A stretch of 30,696 nt of DNA from a virus: positions 1-30,696 of IMG/VR virus record IMGVR_UViG_3300037493_000814, one strand, 5' to 3'. Under the pieces are notes generated by a model, which made no database searches, was not told the origin of the DNA, and saw only the letters and a program-made list of their open reading frames with translations. A program made the translations under genes and the position numbers. Positions 1-6,281 of this stretch are shown in pieces (the stretch's first letter is position 1; each line of letters starts with the position of its first letter).

Positions 1-64
1 CTTGTGAGAGCGACTGGTTTGCGTTTGTCTGGCTATCGTTGCCAACGAATGTATTTTGATCCAT
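1..64 (-). CDS. Duplicate 5' fragment of the scaffold gene (partial)
   Basis: This is the first 21 codons of the same gene that is complete at 29844-30629, cut by the contig end. It is present only because of the terminal repeat and is not a second gene. Its last codons read Leu-Ser-Gln, where the complete copy reads Leu-Ser-Gly, because bases 1-5 differ from the right-hand copy. Confidence 0.8.
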   Translation of the reverse strand, partial: MDQNTFVGNDSQTNANQSLSQ

Positions 65-131
65 GTTAAATTTTTTCTTGCTGTAACGGAGCAACCGAGT
101 TTGTAATGTATTTATTCATCTGTATCAAATT
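6..131. repeat. Left copy of 126-bp terminal direct repeat
   Basis: Bases 6-131 are identical to 30571-30696, at the very ends of the contig. This is the pattern of an assembled circular or terminally redundant molecule; the length is close to common assembler k-mer sizes, so it need not be a biological terminal repeat. The repeat holds the start of the scaffold gene (ATG at 62-64, minus) and its upstream motif. Bases 1-5 differ from the bases preceding the right copy, which suggests a variant allele at the contig end. Confidence 0.93.
104..117 (-). promoter_or_regulatory. ATAAATACATTA motif upstream of scaffold gene
   Basis: On the minus strand the site reads GAATAAATACATTA. It lies in the portal-scaffold gap about 40 nt upstream of the scaffold ATG, and again at 30669-30682 in the right repeat. 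It belongs to a recurrent set (1811, 5277, 6247, 9287, 16300, 19301, 26997). The TATAAATA-like core resembles T4-type late promoters or a sigma70 -10 element; no good -35 is visible here. Confidence 0.5.
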
Positions 132-137
132 TGTGTT

Positions 138-1766
138 TTATCTTCCAATACTCATTGTGTTCAATATGACAGGTGCAACTTGTGCAGCATAGTAAGTCAT
201 ACCTACATTAGTTACAGGAGTTCCAGCACCACCTAGTAAACTAGTGTTGTCTGGTTGTCCTATACTGTTATCATATTCTGCTTGTTCTTTTCCAGTCTCA
301 TCATCTTCTTCACCATACATCTCATGTTTTGGTATCATTGATGGCATTAAATCACGACTCAATACTGCTTGATCGGTTTCCATCATTAAGTTTCTTAAAT
401 CTGGATCTTGTACTGTCTTAATGTATGCTTGTCTATATTCTGGAATCTCTGTTGCTGGAGCAAGCATGCCAATAATCTCATTAGTAATTAATGATTGAAT
501 CATTGGATTGTCACCAACTAATTCTTTTGCTGATCTCATCACAGCCATTCTATAGTTGGTATCATGTGCTTCATAGTCTGTGTTGTAACTTACTTCACCA
601 GCCCAACGCATGTCCATAAATCTTGCTGCAAATGTGAAAATCATTTCTTCTGTAACTTCCATCAATCGTGCTTTGCTCTTGGCTGTTCTGTGCAATTGCT
701 TGCGTTCTTCAATGATAGCAACACCGGAAGCGATTTGGTTCTTGCTTGTACGCAATCCACCTAATCCAGTCAATGCTTCAATCTGTTCTAGTATGTCTTG
801 TTGTGATTTGATAATCTTATCAACATCACCTGTATCAACTGGTATGGCTTCAATCTGTCCTTCATTAGCACGAACAATCGCACCAGCATGTACAGGAACG
901 CTTACGCCTTTGTCAGCACGAATGATGGTGTGAGCAAATTGCAATGCTGTATACTTTTCGCATTCCATTTTGTAATGTTCTCTTTGTGCATCTACTGCTG
1001 AATCAATATCACTGATGCCTAAATCAATTGTGCGAGGGTCTCTGCGACCATATGCGATAAACAATGGAATGCTCATGCCAGGAGGATAATAACCTTCGCC
1101 AATCAATTCTGCTGGCTCATTCATTTCATTAGGTCCTTTGTTAACCTCATAACTCTGCCAGTAACTTGGTGTTGTTGCGTCACCTAAATGATAGCACTTG
1201 ATGTAGTAGCAATCTTCTTCTTCCATCTCTTTGACTTTAACATACTTAAGCATTGGTCTGCCACCGTAATAGTCAAACTCCCAGTCCCATACATCTAATG
1301 GATTGATCGCACATACATATGGGCGACCCAAGTTACCTTCGCTTTGTTGTGGCATATCCACTGCTACCCAGCAATGTCCATATATGCTTGTCAAGTCTCC
1401 AACACTTTCCATAAAACTTGTTAATGAACGATTGGTTAAGTCAGCATCTAACAAAAACAAATCACTCCATTCAGTGTTCTTTGGATCAATCATTTGTCCT
1501 GTTGTAGTACAAAATTGTACATTACGCTTGATGCCAGGTTCAAACAATACATCATTGATAGTGTCAACGATATAACGACAGATTGGCTGTGCTATGGTGT
1601 TGGTTACTAGGTCATTGTATAGTGTTGAATCTTCTGAGGGACGCTTCTTGCGTACTAACATCTTGAAGGGCATGCCTCCTAAATATGCGTATTGATATGA
1701 TAGCATTTGATTGTAGATACCGCTATACATTGCGTTACGCTTGAGTAAATCTGCTTTGGTTGTCAT
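138..1766 (-). CDS. Portal protein
   Basis: 542 aa. This is the predicted dodecameric ring at the capsid vertex through which the terminase pumps DNA and to which the tail connects. Evidence is position (after TerL and HNH, before scaffold and capsid), length typical of portals, and family-like segments: a central GISDIDSAVDAQREHYKMEC-type helix around 250-270 and the SGVAIIEERKQLHRTAKSKA segment around 350-370, which resembles the long portal helix of the SPP1/DUF4055-type families. The C-terminal 60 residues are acidic and Gly/Asn-rich. The ATG at 1766 follows an AGAGAG purine stretch and sits 14 nt after the HNH stop. The ATAAATACATTA motif at 1811-1824 inside the HNH gene may give it its own promoter. 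Family identity is from recall, not a search. Confidence 0.8.
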   Translation of the reverse strand: MTTKADLLKRNAMYSGIYNQMLSYQYAYLGGMPFKMLVRKKRPSEDSTLYNDLVTNTIAQPICRYIVDTINDVLFEPGIKRNVQFCTTTGQMIDPKNTEWSDLFLLDADLTNRSLTSFMESVGDLTSIYGHCWVAVDMPQQSEGNLGRPYVCAINPLDVWDWEFDYYGGRPMLKYVKVKEMEEEDCYYIKCYHLGDATTPSYWQSYEVNKGPNEMNEPAELIGEGYYPPGMSIPLFIAYGRRDPRTIDLGISDIDSAVDAQREHYKMECEKYTALQFAHTIIRADKGVSVPVHAGAIVRANEGQIEAIPVDTGDVDKIIKSQQDILEQIEALTGLGGLRTSKNQIASGVAIIEERKQLHRTAKSKARLMEVTEEMIFTFAARFMDMRWAGEVSYNTDYEAHDTNYRMAVMRSAKELVGDNPMIQSLITNEIIGMLAPATEIPEYRQAYIKTVQDPDLRNLMMETDQAVLSRDLMPSMIPKHEMYGEEDDETGKEQAEYDNSIGQPDNTSLLGGAGTPVTNVGMTYYAAQVAPVILNTMSIGR

Positions 1767-1780
1767 TGTTTTTTTTCTCT

Positions 1781-2242
1781 CTATATAGGAGTATAGGCAT
1801 TACCAGAATGTAATGTATTTATACTTGTTGGCTTGTGTTTACAGTTGTTGTTATGCCAACGACTCAACATATTTTTACCCATCGTTTTGTTACAATGAAT
1901 ACAAGTTCGTAATGGATTACCACCATAAGCATTTGCATGACCTTTGTTATACATATGTTGTGTAACATCTTGTCTTAAGCCAGTAACTAAGTGTGCTGGA
2001 TTACAGCATGTATAGTTACTACAGGTATGATAAACACATATATCATCAGGAACAATTGTTTGATTATGCAATTCATAACTAACACGATGTACTGTTCTCA
2101 TTCGTTTGCCATCACGAATAAAACCATAACCAATGTTGTTACAGCATCCTTGCCATTCCCAGCAATCTGTTACTGGGTCAATAGTTAGTTGGTCACTTAT
2201 TCTATCTTCTATACTCCAACCTCTGCGTCTTGTTATTGCCAT
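1781..2242 (-). CDS. HNH endonuclease with C-terminal CCHC zinc finger
   Basis: 153 aa. The core matches the HNH_3 pattern: H52 in a VHR context, then H72, C74, C79, N81 and H84 in a YHTCSNYTCCNPAHL block, followed by a QDVTQHM helix. The C-terminus carries a separate finger, C114-x2-C117-x12-H130-x3-C134, of a kind found in many phage nucleases (CxxC...RWHxxxC). The gene overlaps the end of TerL by 10 bp and sits between TerL and portal. HNH proteins next to terminase are known to help large terminase cut DNA in some cos phages (HK97 gp74), so a packaging role is possible; a free-standing homing nuclease is the alternative. No intron or intein boundary is visible in the flanking genes. Confidence 0.85.
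   Translation of the reverse strand: MAITRRRGWSIEDRISDQLTIDPVTDCWEWQGCCNNIGYGFIRDGKRMRTVHRVSYELHNQTIVPDDICVYHTCSNYTCCNPAHLVTGLRQDVTQHMYNKGHANAYGGNPLRTCIHCNKTMGKNMLSRWHNNNCKHKPTSINTLHSGNAYTPI
1811..1824 (-). promoter_or_regulatory. ATAAATACATTA motif upstream of portal
   Basis: Minus-strand GTATAAATACATTA, containing a perfect TATAAATA, 45-58 nt upstream of the portal ATG and inside the 3' end of the HNH gene. The -35 position (17-nt spacing) reads CTGTAA, only 3/6 to TTGACA, so a sigma70 reading is weak while a T4-late-like reading is good. Member of the recurrent motif set. Confidence 0.5.
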
Positions 2243-3663
2243 ACTTGATGATCCTGTTCTAAATTTTCATTCATTATTTCTTCCCAGGAAGGTCCTCCCG
2301 GATAAAGGGGTGATTCAGGCATATGCTCAATGCCTGGTTGCATCAGGCTTGACATTCTTGAGTCCATACCAATGTATTCTTTGATTGGTAAACTATCGTG
2401 GGTAATTGGGAACAAGTGATGTATTCCATAACGAATACAATCACCTAATCCGTCTATGTGTGCGTACTTTTGCTCAGTATACTTGACTAATCGTTTGCGT
2501 GTGCCATCTTCAAAATGATATGTTGTTAGTGCTTCTAATAAAAACTTATCTTCTGGCTTAACTACTAGTCCACCTCTGTTGATAAACGCATTTGCTGTGT
2601 TGTCTGTGTCTGATACAAGAGGATTCACCTTGCGTGTGTTAACGATTGTAAAGCCATACTTCTCTAAGATGATTCTATCTGTTACGCCAAAAGGACTTGT
2701 TGTGTCACGATTAACTTGCGTACCACTCATGTCAATAATACTGTTTATTCTACGCTTAGGAAAGTCTAAACGAATTGCTTGTGCTATGCCCTCTGTACTA
2801 CAGTCTGGTATCGCATAACTTTTTAATATCTCAATGGTACCATTTTTGTCACCACTCTTATATACTTGCGCTACTGTGGCACACATAACACGCTTGTTAA
2901 AATCATGGAATGTATAAAGATCGCCACCTCTATCACTAATCTCTTTTGTATACTTTGTTTTATCCCATGTATAATAGAAAGCATCACTAACGCTTTCCCA
3001 TTGACACATATAGTCTTGGTTAAACTTTAATGGGCTGATGATGCGTTTCTGTTCTTCAATGAACGCACGATTGCCACTACGCATTTGTAGGTAGTTGTAA
3101 TGTCTTACTGCATATTTGTCTGGGCTAGCCAATGCCAAGTTAAACAAATCATGCAATGGTCCTGTACCATTTGGTGTTGAGATAACAACCAATCTACCTT
3201 GTGTGTCTGGTGTGCCTACTCTTGGACGCAAGCGATTGGTTATCTCTTGCAATGTATCTTGTGTGTATAGTGCTGCTTCATCTGCTATCCATATGCCAAC
3301 GTTAAGACCTCTTAAGTTTTCACGCTGTTCTGCACTTTTACAGCGAATAAAAACACCATTAGGAAATCTAATGGTTAATTCACTGTTGTTTATGTCTGAT
3401 CCATCTTTAAGTCCAAAGTATGTTTGACATGATTTCTTTAATGGTTCCCATATGAGTGACTTGATCATTGCTCCAGTTGGTGCCGAGTAAATGATATCTT
3501 TACCTTTATGATACTTTTCATCTGTAGCAAATATAGGTAGTGCAATAGCGGCTAGAAATGTCTTGCCGCTGCCAACAGGAACTATATCTATACAATGTTT
3601 ATCTGTAGTAAGCCAATCTTGAAGGATTGTTGACTGCTCACCGTATAAGGGAACATTTATCAT
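2233..3663 (-). CDS. terL: Terminase large subunit
   Basis: 476 aa, the ATPase-nuclease motor that packages DNA into proheads. Walker A is VPVGSGKT (28-35), Walker B is IWIADEA (124-130, with D128 and E129), and the coupling motif is ISTP around S162-T163. The C-terminal RNase H-like nuclease has candidate metal ligands D254 (TFHDFN), D311 (IIDMSG) and D408 (GLGDCIRYG). Length is normal for the family. The ATG at 3663 overlaps the TerS stop in an ATGA tetramer, so the two are translationally coupled. The 3' end overlaps the HNH gene by 10 bp. All key residues are present. Confidence 0.95.
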   Translation of the reverse strand: MINVPLYGEQSTILQDWLTTDKHCIDIVPVGSGKTFLAAIALPIFATDEKYHKGKDIIYSAPTGAMIKSLIWEPLKKSCQTYFGLKDGSDINNSELTIRFPNGVFIRCKSAEQRENLRGLNVGIWIADEAALYTQDTLQEITNRLRPRVGTPDTQGRLVVISTPNGTGPLHDLFNLALASPDKYAVRHYNYLQMRSGNRAFIEEQKRIISPLKFNQDYMCQWESVSDAFYYTWDKTKYTKEISDRGGDLYTFHDFNKRVMCATVAQVYKSGDKNGTIEILKSYAIPDCSTEGIAQAIRLDFPKRRINSIIDMSGTQVNRDTTSPFGVTDRIILEKYGFTIVNTRKVNPLVSDTDNTANAFINRGGLVVKPEDKFLLEALTTYHFEDGTRKRLVKYTEQKYAHIDGLGDCIRYGIHHLFPITHDSLPIKEYIGMDSRMSSLMQPGIEHMPESPLYPGGPSWEEIMNENLEQDHQVWQ

Positions 3664-3989
3664 TGCTTCCAGTCAGACAATTCTGTGCTTGGAAAATTAA
3701 ATACTGCTTTTAATGGTTCGCCACCTGAAGTAACATCTAGTTCATTCTTTTCTGCTACTACTTTGTTTAGAAACATCTTTTCATAGTCACGCACTGCCAT
3801 CCAATCACATTCATTCTGCGCTCTTAAGTAATGTTCTGCTAAACTTGTTTCAAACTTCTTACCAGTAACTTTCTTAATTTCTTCAAGGATGGTGATACCA
3901 GATATCTTTTGTGTAGCACCCTTCTTGCGTCCACTTCCAACACGGGCTCCACCTTGCTTGATTTTTTGATTGTTTTTCAGATCAGACAT
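3660..3989 (-). CDS. terS: Terminase small subunit
   Basis: 109 aa. The N-terminus GGARVGSGRKKGA (13-25) is the basic Gly/Arg lead-in seen in many small terminases, followed by a helical region to about residue 85 likely to oligomerise. It would recognise the packaging site and load TerL. Placement directly before TerL with an ATGA stop/start overlap supports this. Its first codons overlap the 3' end of a possible 25-aa membrane peptide (3977-4054). Fairly short for the family but within range. Confidence 0.85.
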   Translation of the reverse strand: MSDLKNNQKIKQGGARVGSGRKKGATQKISGITILEEIKKVTGKKFETSLAEHYLRAQNECDWMAVRDYEKMFLNKVVAEKNELDVTSGGEPLKAVFNFPSTELSDWKQ

Positions 3990-4054
3990 AGTATTAATCC
4001 TATCACTACACCAATGATAAACTCAGGTAAATTGAAACGAATTGCGTACAACAT
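3977..4054 (-). CDS. Possible 25-aa membrane micropeptide
   Basis: An ATG at 4054-4052 overlaps the stop of the upstream gene as TAATG, and the frame runs 25 codons to a TGA inside the TerS start. The peptide begins MLYAIRFNLPEF, and residues 13-25 are almost entirely hydrophobic, enough for one membrane segment. It exactly fills the 64-bp gap before TerS in a genome that otherwise leaves few gaps, and TAATG coupling is used repeatedly here. It could equally be chance: no separate ribosome site and no homologue known to me. Function unknown. Confidence 0.38.
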   Translation of the reverse strand: MLYAIRFNLPEFIIGVVIGLILCLI

Positions 4055-4236
4055 TACTCGCCAAGTCTTTCAAAGAACCATTGCTCCAAATCAAGTCTTT
4101 TTGCATGATTAGGAATTTCATTTTGCACTTGAGTACGAAAATTTCTTACTTTTTGTTCATCAGAATCACGAATGAATTCTCTATACATACGCATCATCAT
4201 AGGTGTATCTACTAATTCACTTAATGATTGTTCCAT
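4054..4236 (-). CDS. Small protein, tandem paralogue copy 2
   Basis: 60 aa, function unknown. It is clearly related to the gene just upstream (4238-4423): both share the pattern YRE(F/M)IR ... lR..lQ ... P.H ... DL.q.F.ERLG and are mostly helical. The ATG at 4236 is preferred over an in-frame TTG at 4248 because GGAG lies 6 nt upstream of the ATG, and because it then follows the upstream stop by one base. A duplicated small helical protein before TerS might bind DNA or the packaging complex, but that is only context. Confidence 0.75.
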   Translation of the reverse strand: MEQSLSELVDTPMMMRMYREFIRDSDEQKVRNFRTQVQNEIPNHAKRLDLEQWFFERLGE

Positions 4237-4237
4237 A

Positions 4238-4423
4238 TTATGCTCCAAGTCTTTCTATAAATGCTTGTGCAAGGTCCTTAGTGCGTGGATGGTCAGGTGC
4301 ACATTCTTGTAGGACCTTACGCAAATCTTGCACTACTTCTACTGGCTGTACACGAATCATCTCTCTGTATGTTTTCATTACAAAGGGATCACGTAATCTA
4401 TCACTTATTGATAATTGGTTCAT
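4238..4423 (-). CDS. Small protein, tandem paralogue copy 1
   Basis: 61 aa, function unknown. Begins MNQLSISDRLRDPFVMKTYREM and ends FIERLGA; aligns along its length with the next gene (YRExIR, then DLxQxFxERLG). The ATG at 4423 has AAGG about 10 nt upstream, within the end of the 55-aa gene that overlaps it by 23 bp. The shared C-terminal DL-x2-x-F-x-ERLG is the best conserved part and probably the functional surface. No catalytic motif is visible. Confidence 0.75.
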   Translation of the reverse strand: MNQLSISDRLRDPFVMKTYREMIRVQPVEVVQDLRKVLQECAPDHPRTKDLAQAFIERLGA

Positions 4424-4568
4424 CTGTTGTTACCTTTTTCTTTCTTGATCGTTTTTCTTTAACGACTACTTCTACTATTTGATCATTCATGGGAATGAGT
4501 ATCGTAGATTGTGGAATTCTACTGTTTGGTAGTTTTACTTTTAACCATAGTGATTTTAACCAGTTCAT
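4401..4568 (-). CDS. Small basic protein (55 aa), not in a >=60 aa ORF scan
   Basis: Reads MNWLKSLWLKVKLPNSRIPQ at the start and has a strongly basic KEKRSRKKK run at 38-45. The start ATG overlaps the stop of the 122-aa gene as ATGA (4565-4568), the same coupling used at TerS/TerL, and the stop lies 23 bp inside the next gene. It fills a gap of about 140 bp. The N-terminus is amphipathic (W3, L4, L7, W8, L9), so membrane association or nucleic-acid binding are both conceivable. Family unknown. Confidence 0.6.
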   Translation of the reverse strand: MNWLKSLWLKVKLPNSRIPQSTILIPMNDQIVEVVVKEKRSRKKKVTTDEPIINK

Positions 4569-4933
4569 ATATAGACCTTTATGTAATCTTCAGGGTTATC
4601 TTCTGGATCTAGTCCATCAAAGTATTGACCTGTACTTTTCTCTTTGAACTTCAATGTACCAAAAACGCTTAAGAATTTTTGATTCTCTGCTTGCCATTGT
4701 TTTGTAAGTTCTAGGAACCTATCACGACCAAAAAGTATTTGTAGTTGTGTTTTACAATCTTCTGGACTTGGGTTGATATCGTATTTGGTATCATTTAATG
4801 TGTGCATGAAACTGATGCATTGATCAATTTCATACTCAGTCATGTACTTTGACAACTCAGTTGTCATTTTATCAAAATTCTTGATATGCCCTACATAGAA
4901 GGGTTTATCAATTAAGCCTTGAAATTCTGCCAT
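4565..4933 (-). CDS. Hypothetical protein (122 aa)
   Basis: Not recognised. An acidic, soluble, mainly helical protein beginning MAEFQGLIDKPFYVGHIKNF, with an acidic C-terminus (DGLDPEDNPEDYIKVYI). The ATG at 4933 has AAGGAA 6 nt upstream. It lies 8 nt after the 101-aa gene and overlaps the 55-aa gene by ATGA, so it is part of one leftward operon between polymerase and terminase. No membrane segment, signal peptide or metal-binding motif is visible. Confidence 0.75.
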   Translation of the reverse strand: MAEFQGLIDKPFYVGHIKNFDKMTTELSKYMTEYEIDQCISFMHTLNDTKYDINPSPEDCKTQLQILFGRDRFLELTKQWQAENQKFLSVFGTLKFKEKSTGQYFDGLDPEDNPEDYIKVYI

Positions 4934-4941
4934 ATTGTTCC

Positions 4942-5247
4942 TTAATGTAATGTATGCACTGTTACTTCATCCAGCAATTGATTGGTCTGAATGTTAACTG
5001 TGCCATTTAATTCTCTTGCTGCGTCTTTAAGAGTTTGTTCTTGTACAAGTGCGCCTAAGAATTCGTGTATTGTTTTAAGACCAAGTATCTTAAGGTTAAA
5101 GATTTCTTTATCTTCATTTGTTAATGTATCAATAGGTATATCCATCATCTTGTGAATGGATTTCTCTATGTCGTTCATCAAGGGCTTGACTGTGACAAGT
5201 AGTTCACCGTCTTGGTCTTTTGCTAATCTATATGTGTATTCAATCAT
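4942..5247 (-). CDS. Hypothetical protein (101 aa)
   Basis: Not recognised. Starts MIEYTYRLAKDQDGELLVTV (a short beta-rich stretch), then helical from about residue 25 to 75. Starts 8 bp inside the upstream zinc-finger gene. A member of the ATAAATA motif set (5277-5290, read TAATAAATACTAT) lies about 30-43 nt upstream of its ATG, so it may start a separate transcript. No catalytic motif seen. Confidence 0.72.
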   Translation of the reverse strand: MIEYTYRLAKDQDGELLVTVKPLMNDIEKSIHKMMDIPIDTLTNEDKEIFNLKILGLKTIHEFLGALVQEQTLKDAARELNGTVNIQTNQLLDEVTVHTLH

Positions 5248-5485
5248 TATTGTCTTTCAATTGTTTCTTTCGTGATATAGTATTTATTACTCTACAAAGA
5301 TTTCTATGGTTTATTAGTACTATTTTGCTTTTGAATGCTGTATCGCACTTTTTGCATCTATATCCTATTGTTCTCCACATTTGTGTTAGTTGAACATACT
5401 GATGTTGTACTGAAGCATAGTCCATGCATTCTGGTATTAGATGTGCTTCATGTAGTTGTTGTGGCGTTAGTTTTTGTATCGTCAT
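5240..5485 (-). CDS. CCHC zinc-finger protein (81 aa)
   Basis: The only recognisable element is C44-x2-C47-x12-H60-x3-C64, with hydrophobic residues F51 and V56-L57 placed as in a classical ββα finger. The spacing is the same as in the finger at the C-terminus of the HNH endonuclease (C114...C134). The rest is helical and the C-terminus basic. It overlaps the NUMOD3 gene by 38 bp upstream and the next gene by 8 bp. Probable nucleic-acid binding; perhaps a detached nuclease module or a small transcription regulator. Confidence 0.72.
   Translation of the reverse strand: MTIQKLTPQQLHEAHLIPECMDYASVQHQYVQLTQMWRTIGYRCKKCDTAFKSKIVLINHRNLCRVINTISRKKQLKDNND
5277..5290 (-). promoter_or_regulatory. ATAAATACTAT motif upstream of 101-aa gene
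   Basis: Minus-strand GTAATAAATACTAT; its 3' part ATAAATACTAT matches the T4 late-promoter consensus TATAAATACTATT closely. It lies within the zinc-finger gene, 30-43 nt before the ATG at 5247. No convincing -35 box. Confidence 0.42.
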
Positions 5486-5801
5486 AGTGGCTGTGGCTTA
5501 TAAGTTTACGACGCCTTGCCCATGCTGTTTTCATTGCTTGTTTGTGTTCCTCTGACTTGGGTTTACCAAGTTTTGCTAGACTCATTTTTTTCTTTTGCTC
5601 AGGAGTTTTAGGTACTCCCTTACATGCTTTACGGACAGCGATTCGTAATGTATTTAGTTGAACCTCTGAAAATGGGCCCGTTCCACGCTTCCATTCACTA
5701 AAGCCTGTGTCATTTGAGGGCTTTTCCCCCACTGGATGATTCTTAATGTATTTGACACCATGCTCATCAAAGCGGTGCCATCTGGTGTATAGTATTGTCA
5801 T
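5448..5801 (-). CDS. NUMOD3-type DNA-binding protein (117 aa)
   Basis: Residues 61-97 match the NUMOD3 modular DNA-binding motif of homing endonucleases: KTPEQKKKMSLAKLG followed by KSEEHKQAMKTAW, two helix units with the usual spacing. No catalytic domain (GIY-YIG, HNH or LAGLIDADG) is visible in the first 60 residues, so this looks like a binding-only remnant or an independent regulator. The C-terminus is Thr/Asn-rich. It starts 35 bp inside the upstream gene and overlaps the zinc-finger gene by 38 bp, unusually long overlaps. Confidence 0.7.
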   Translation of the reverse strand: MTILYTRWHRFDEHGVKYIKNHPVGEKPSNDTGFSEWKRGTGPFSEVQLNTLRIAVRKACKGVPKTPEQKKKMSLAKLGKPKSEEHKQAMKTAWARRRKLISHSHYDDTKTNATTTT

Positions 5802-6234
5802 GTGATGGTATTATAAAAGGACTAAGACCAATAACAAATTTGATCTGTTCATTGGATCTAGTATTAATACTTATTTCTTCTAGAGCCTGACCAAATAAAA
5901 CCATTTGTGCTGATATGTTTTCTATTGCATCCATTGTACTTGTACTGAGGTCTCTTTGAGTTCCATACATAAGATTATGTAATAGACCACTGACTAGTGA
6001 AAGAGGACTGTTCTGACCTGTATTGCCTTTAGGTAATGTACCTGTGCGTTTATACCACCAGTGTTTCATCACTTGTCTTATGTCCTCATTACGATGAACA
6101 TCAAGCATACCCATGAGTGATATCCAATAAATGAATTCACTTTGTAACCATACCATATCATTTGGGTCTATGGTAACATACTGTGTTTTTGCATTAGTTA
6201 CTTTTGGTATATATTTAATATAGCGCATATACAT
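5767..6234 (-). CDS. Hypothetical protein (155 aa)
   Basis: Not recognised. First leftward gene after the polymerase, starting at MYMRYIKYIPKV (a second Met lies two codons in). Tryptophan-rich in the first half (W29, W37, W59, W60) and helical in the middle. A motif reading AGATAAATACATTA at 6247-6260 lies 13-26 nt upstream, so it may be transcribed separately from the polymerase. The last 35 bp overlap the NUMOD3 gene. Confidence 0.68.
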   Translation of the reverse strand: MYMRYIKYIPKVTNAKTQYVTIDPNDMVWLQSEFIYWISLMGMLDVHRNEDIRQVMKHWWYKRTGTLPKGNTGQNSPLSLVSGLLHNLMYGTQRDLSTSTMDAIENISAQMVLFGQALEEISINTRSNEQIKFVIGLSPFIIPSHDNTIHQMAPL

Positions 6235-6246
6235 TATCTTTCTTGA

Positions 6247-6260
6247 TAATGTATTTATCT
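6247..6260 (-). promoter_or_regulatory. ATAAATACATTA motif upstream of 155-aa gene
   Basis: Minus-strand AGATAAATACATTA in the 47-bp gap between the polymerase stop (6282) and the ATG at 6234. Member of the recurrent motif set. A TTGACC lies nearby but only 8 nt upstream, too close to be a -35. Confidence 0.5.
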
Positions 6261-6281
6261 AAATGGGTCAAAAAACGCCAG

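Noticed and set aside
6-131. Repeat as integration attachment sites
   Set aside because: Copies are only at the contig ends, no integrase was found, and the length is close to assembly k-mer overlap.
1781-2242. HNH as intein or intron in TerL
   Set aside because: TerL and portal are both complete with normal motifs and the HNH has its own start with a 10-bp overlap.
4246-4248. TTG start for the 60-aa paralogue
   Set aside because: The ATG at 4236 has GGAG 6 nt upstream and abuts the upstream stop.
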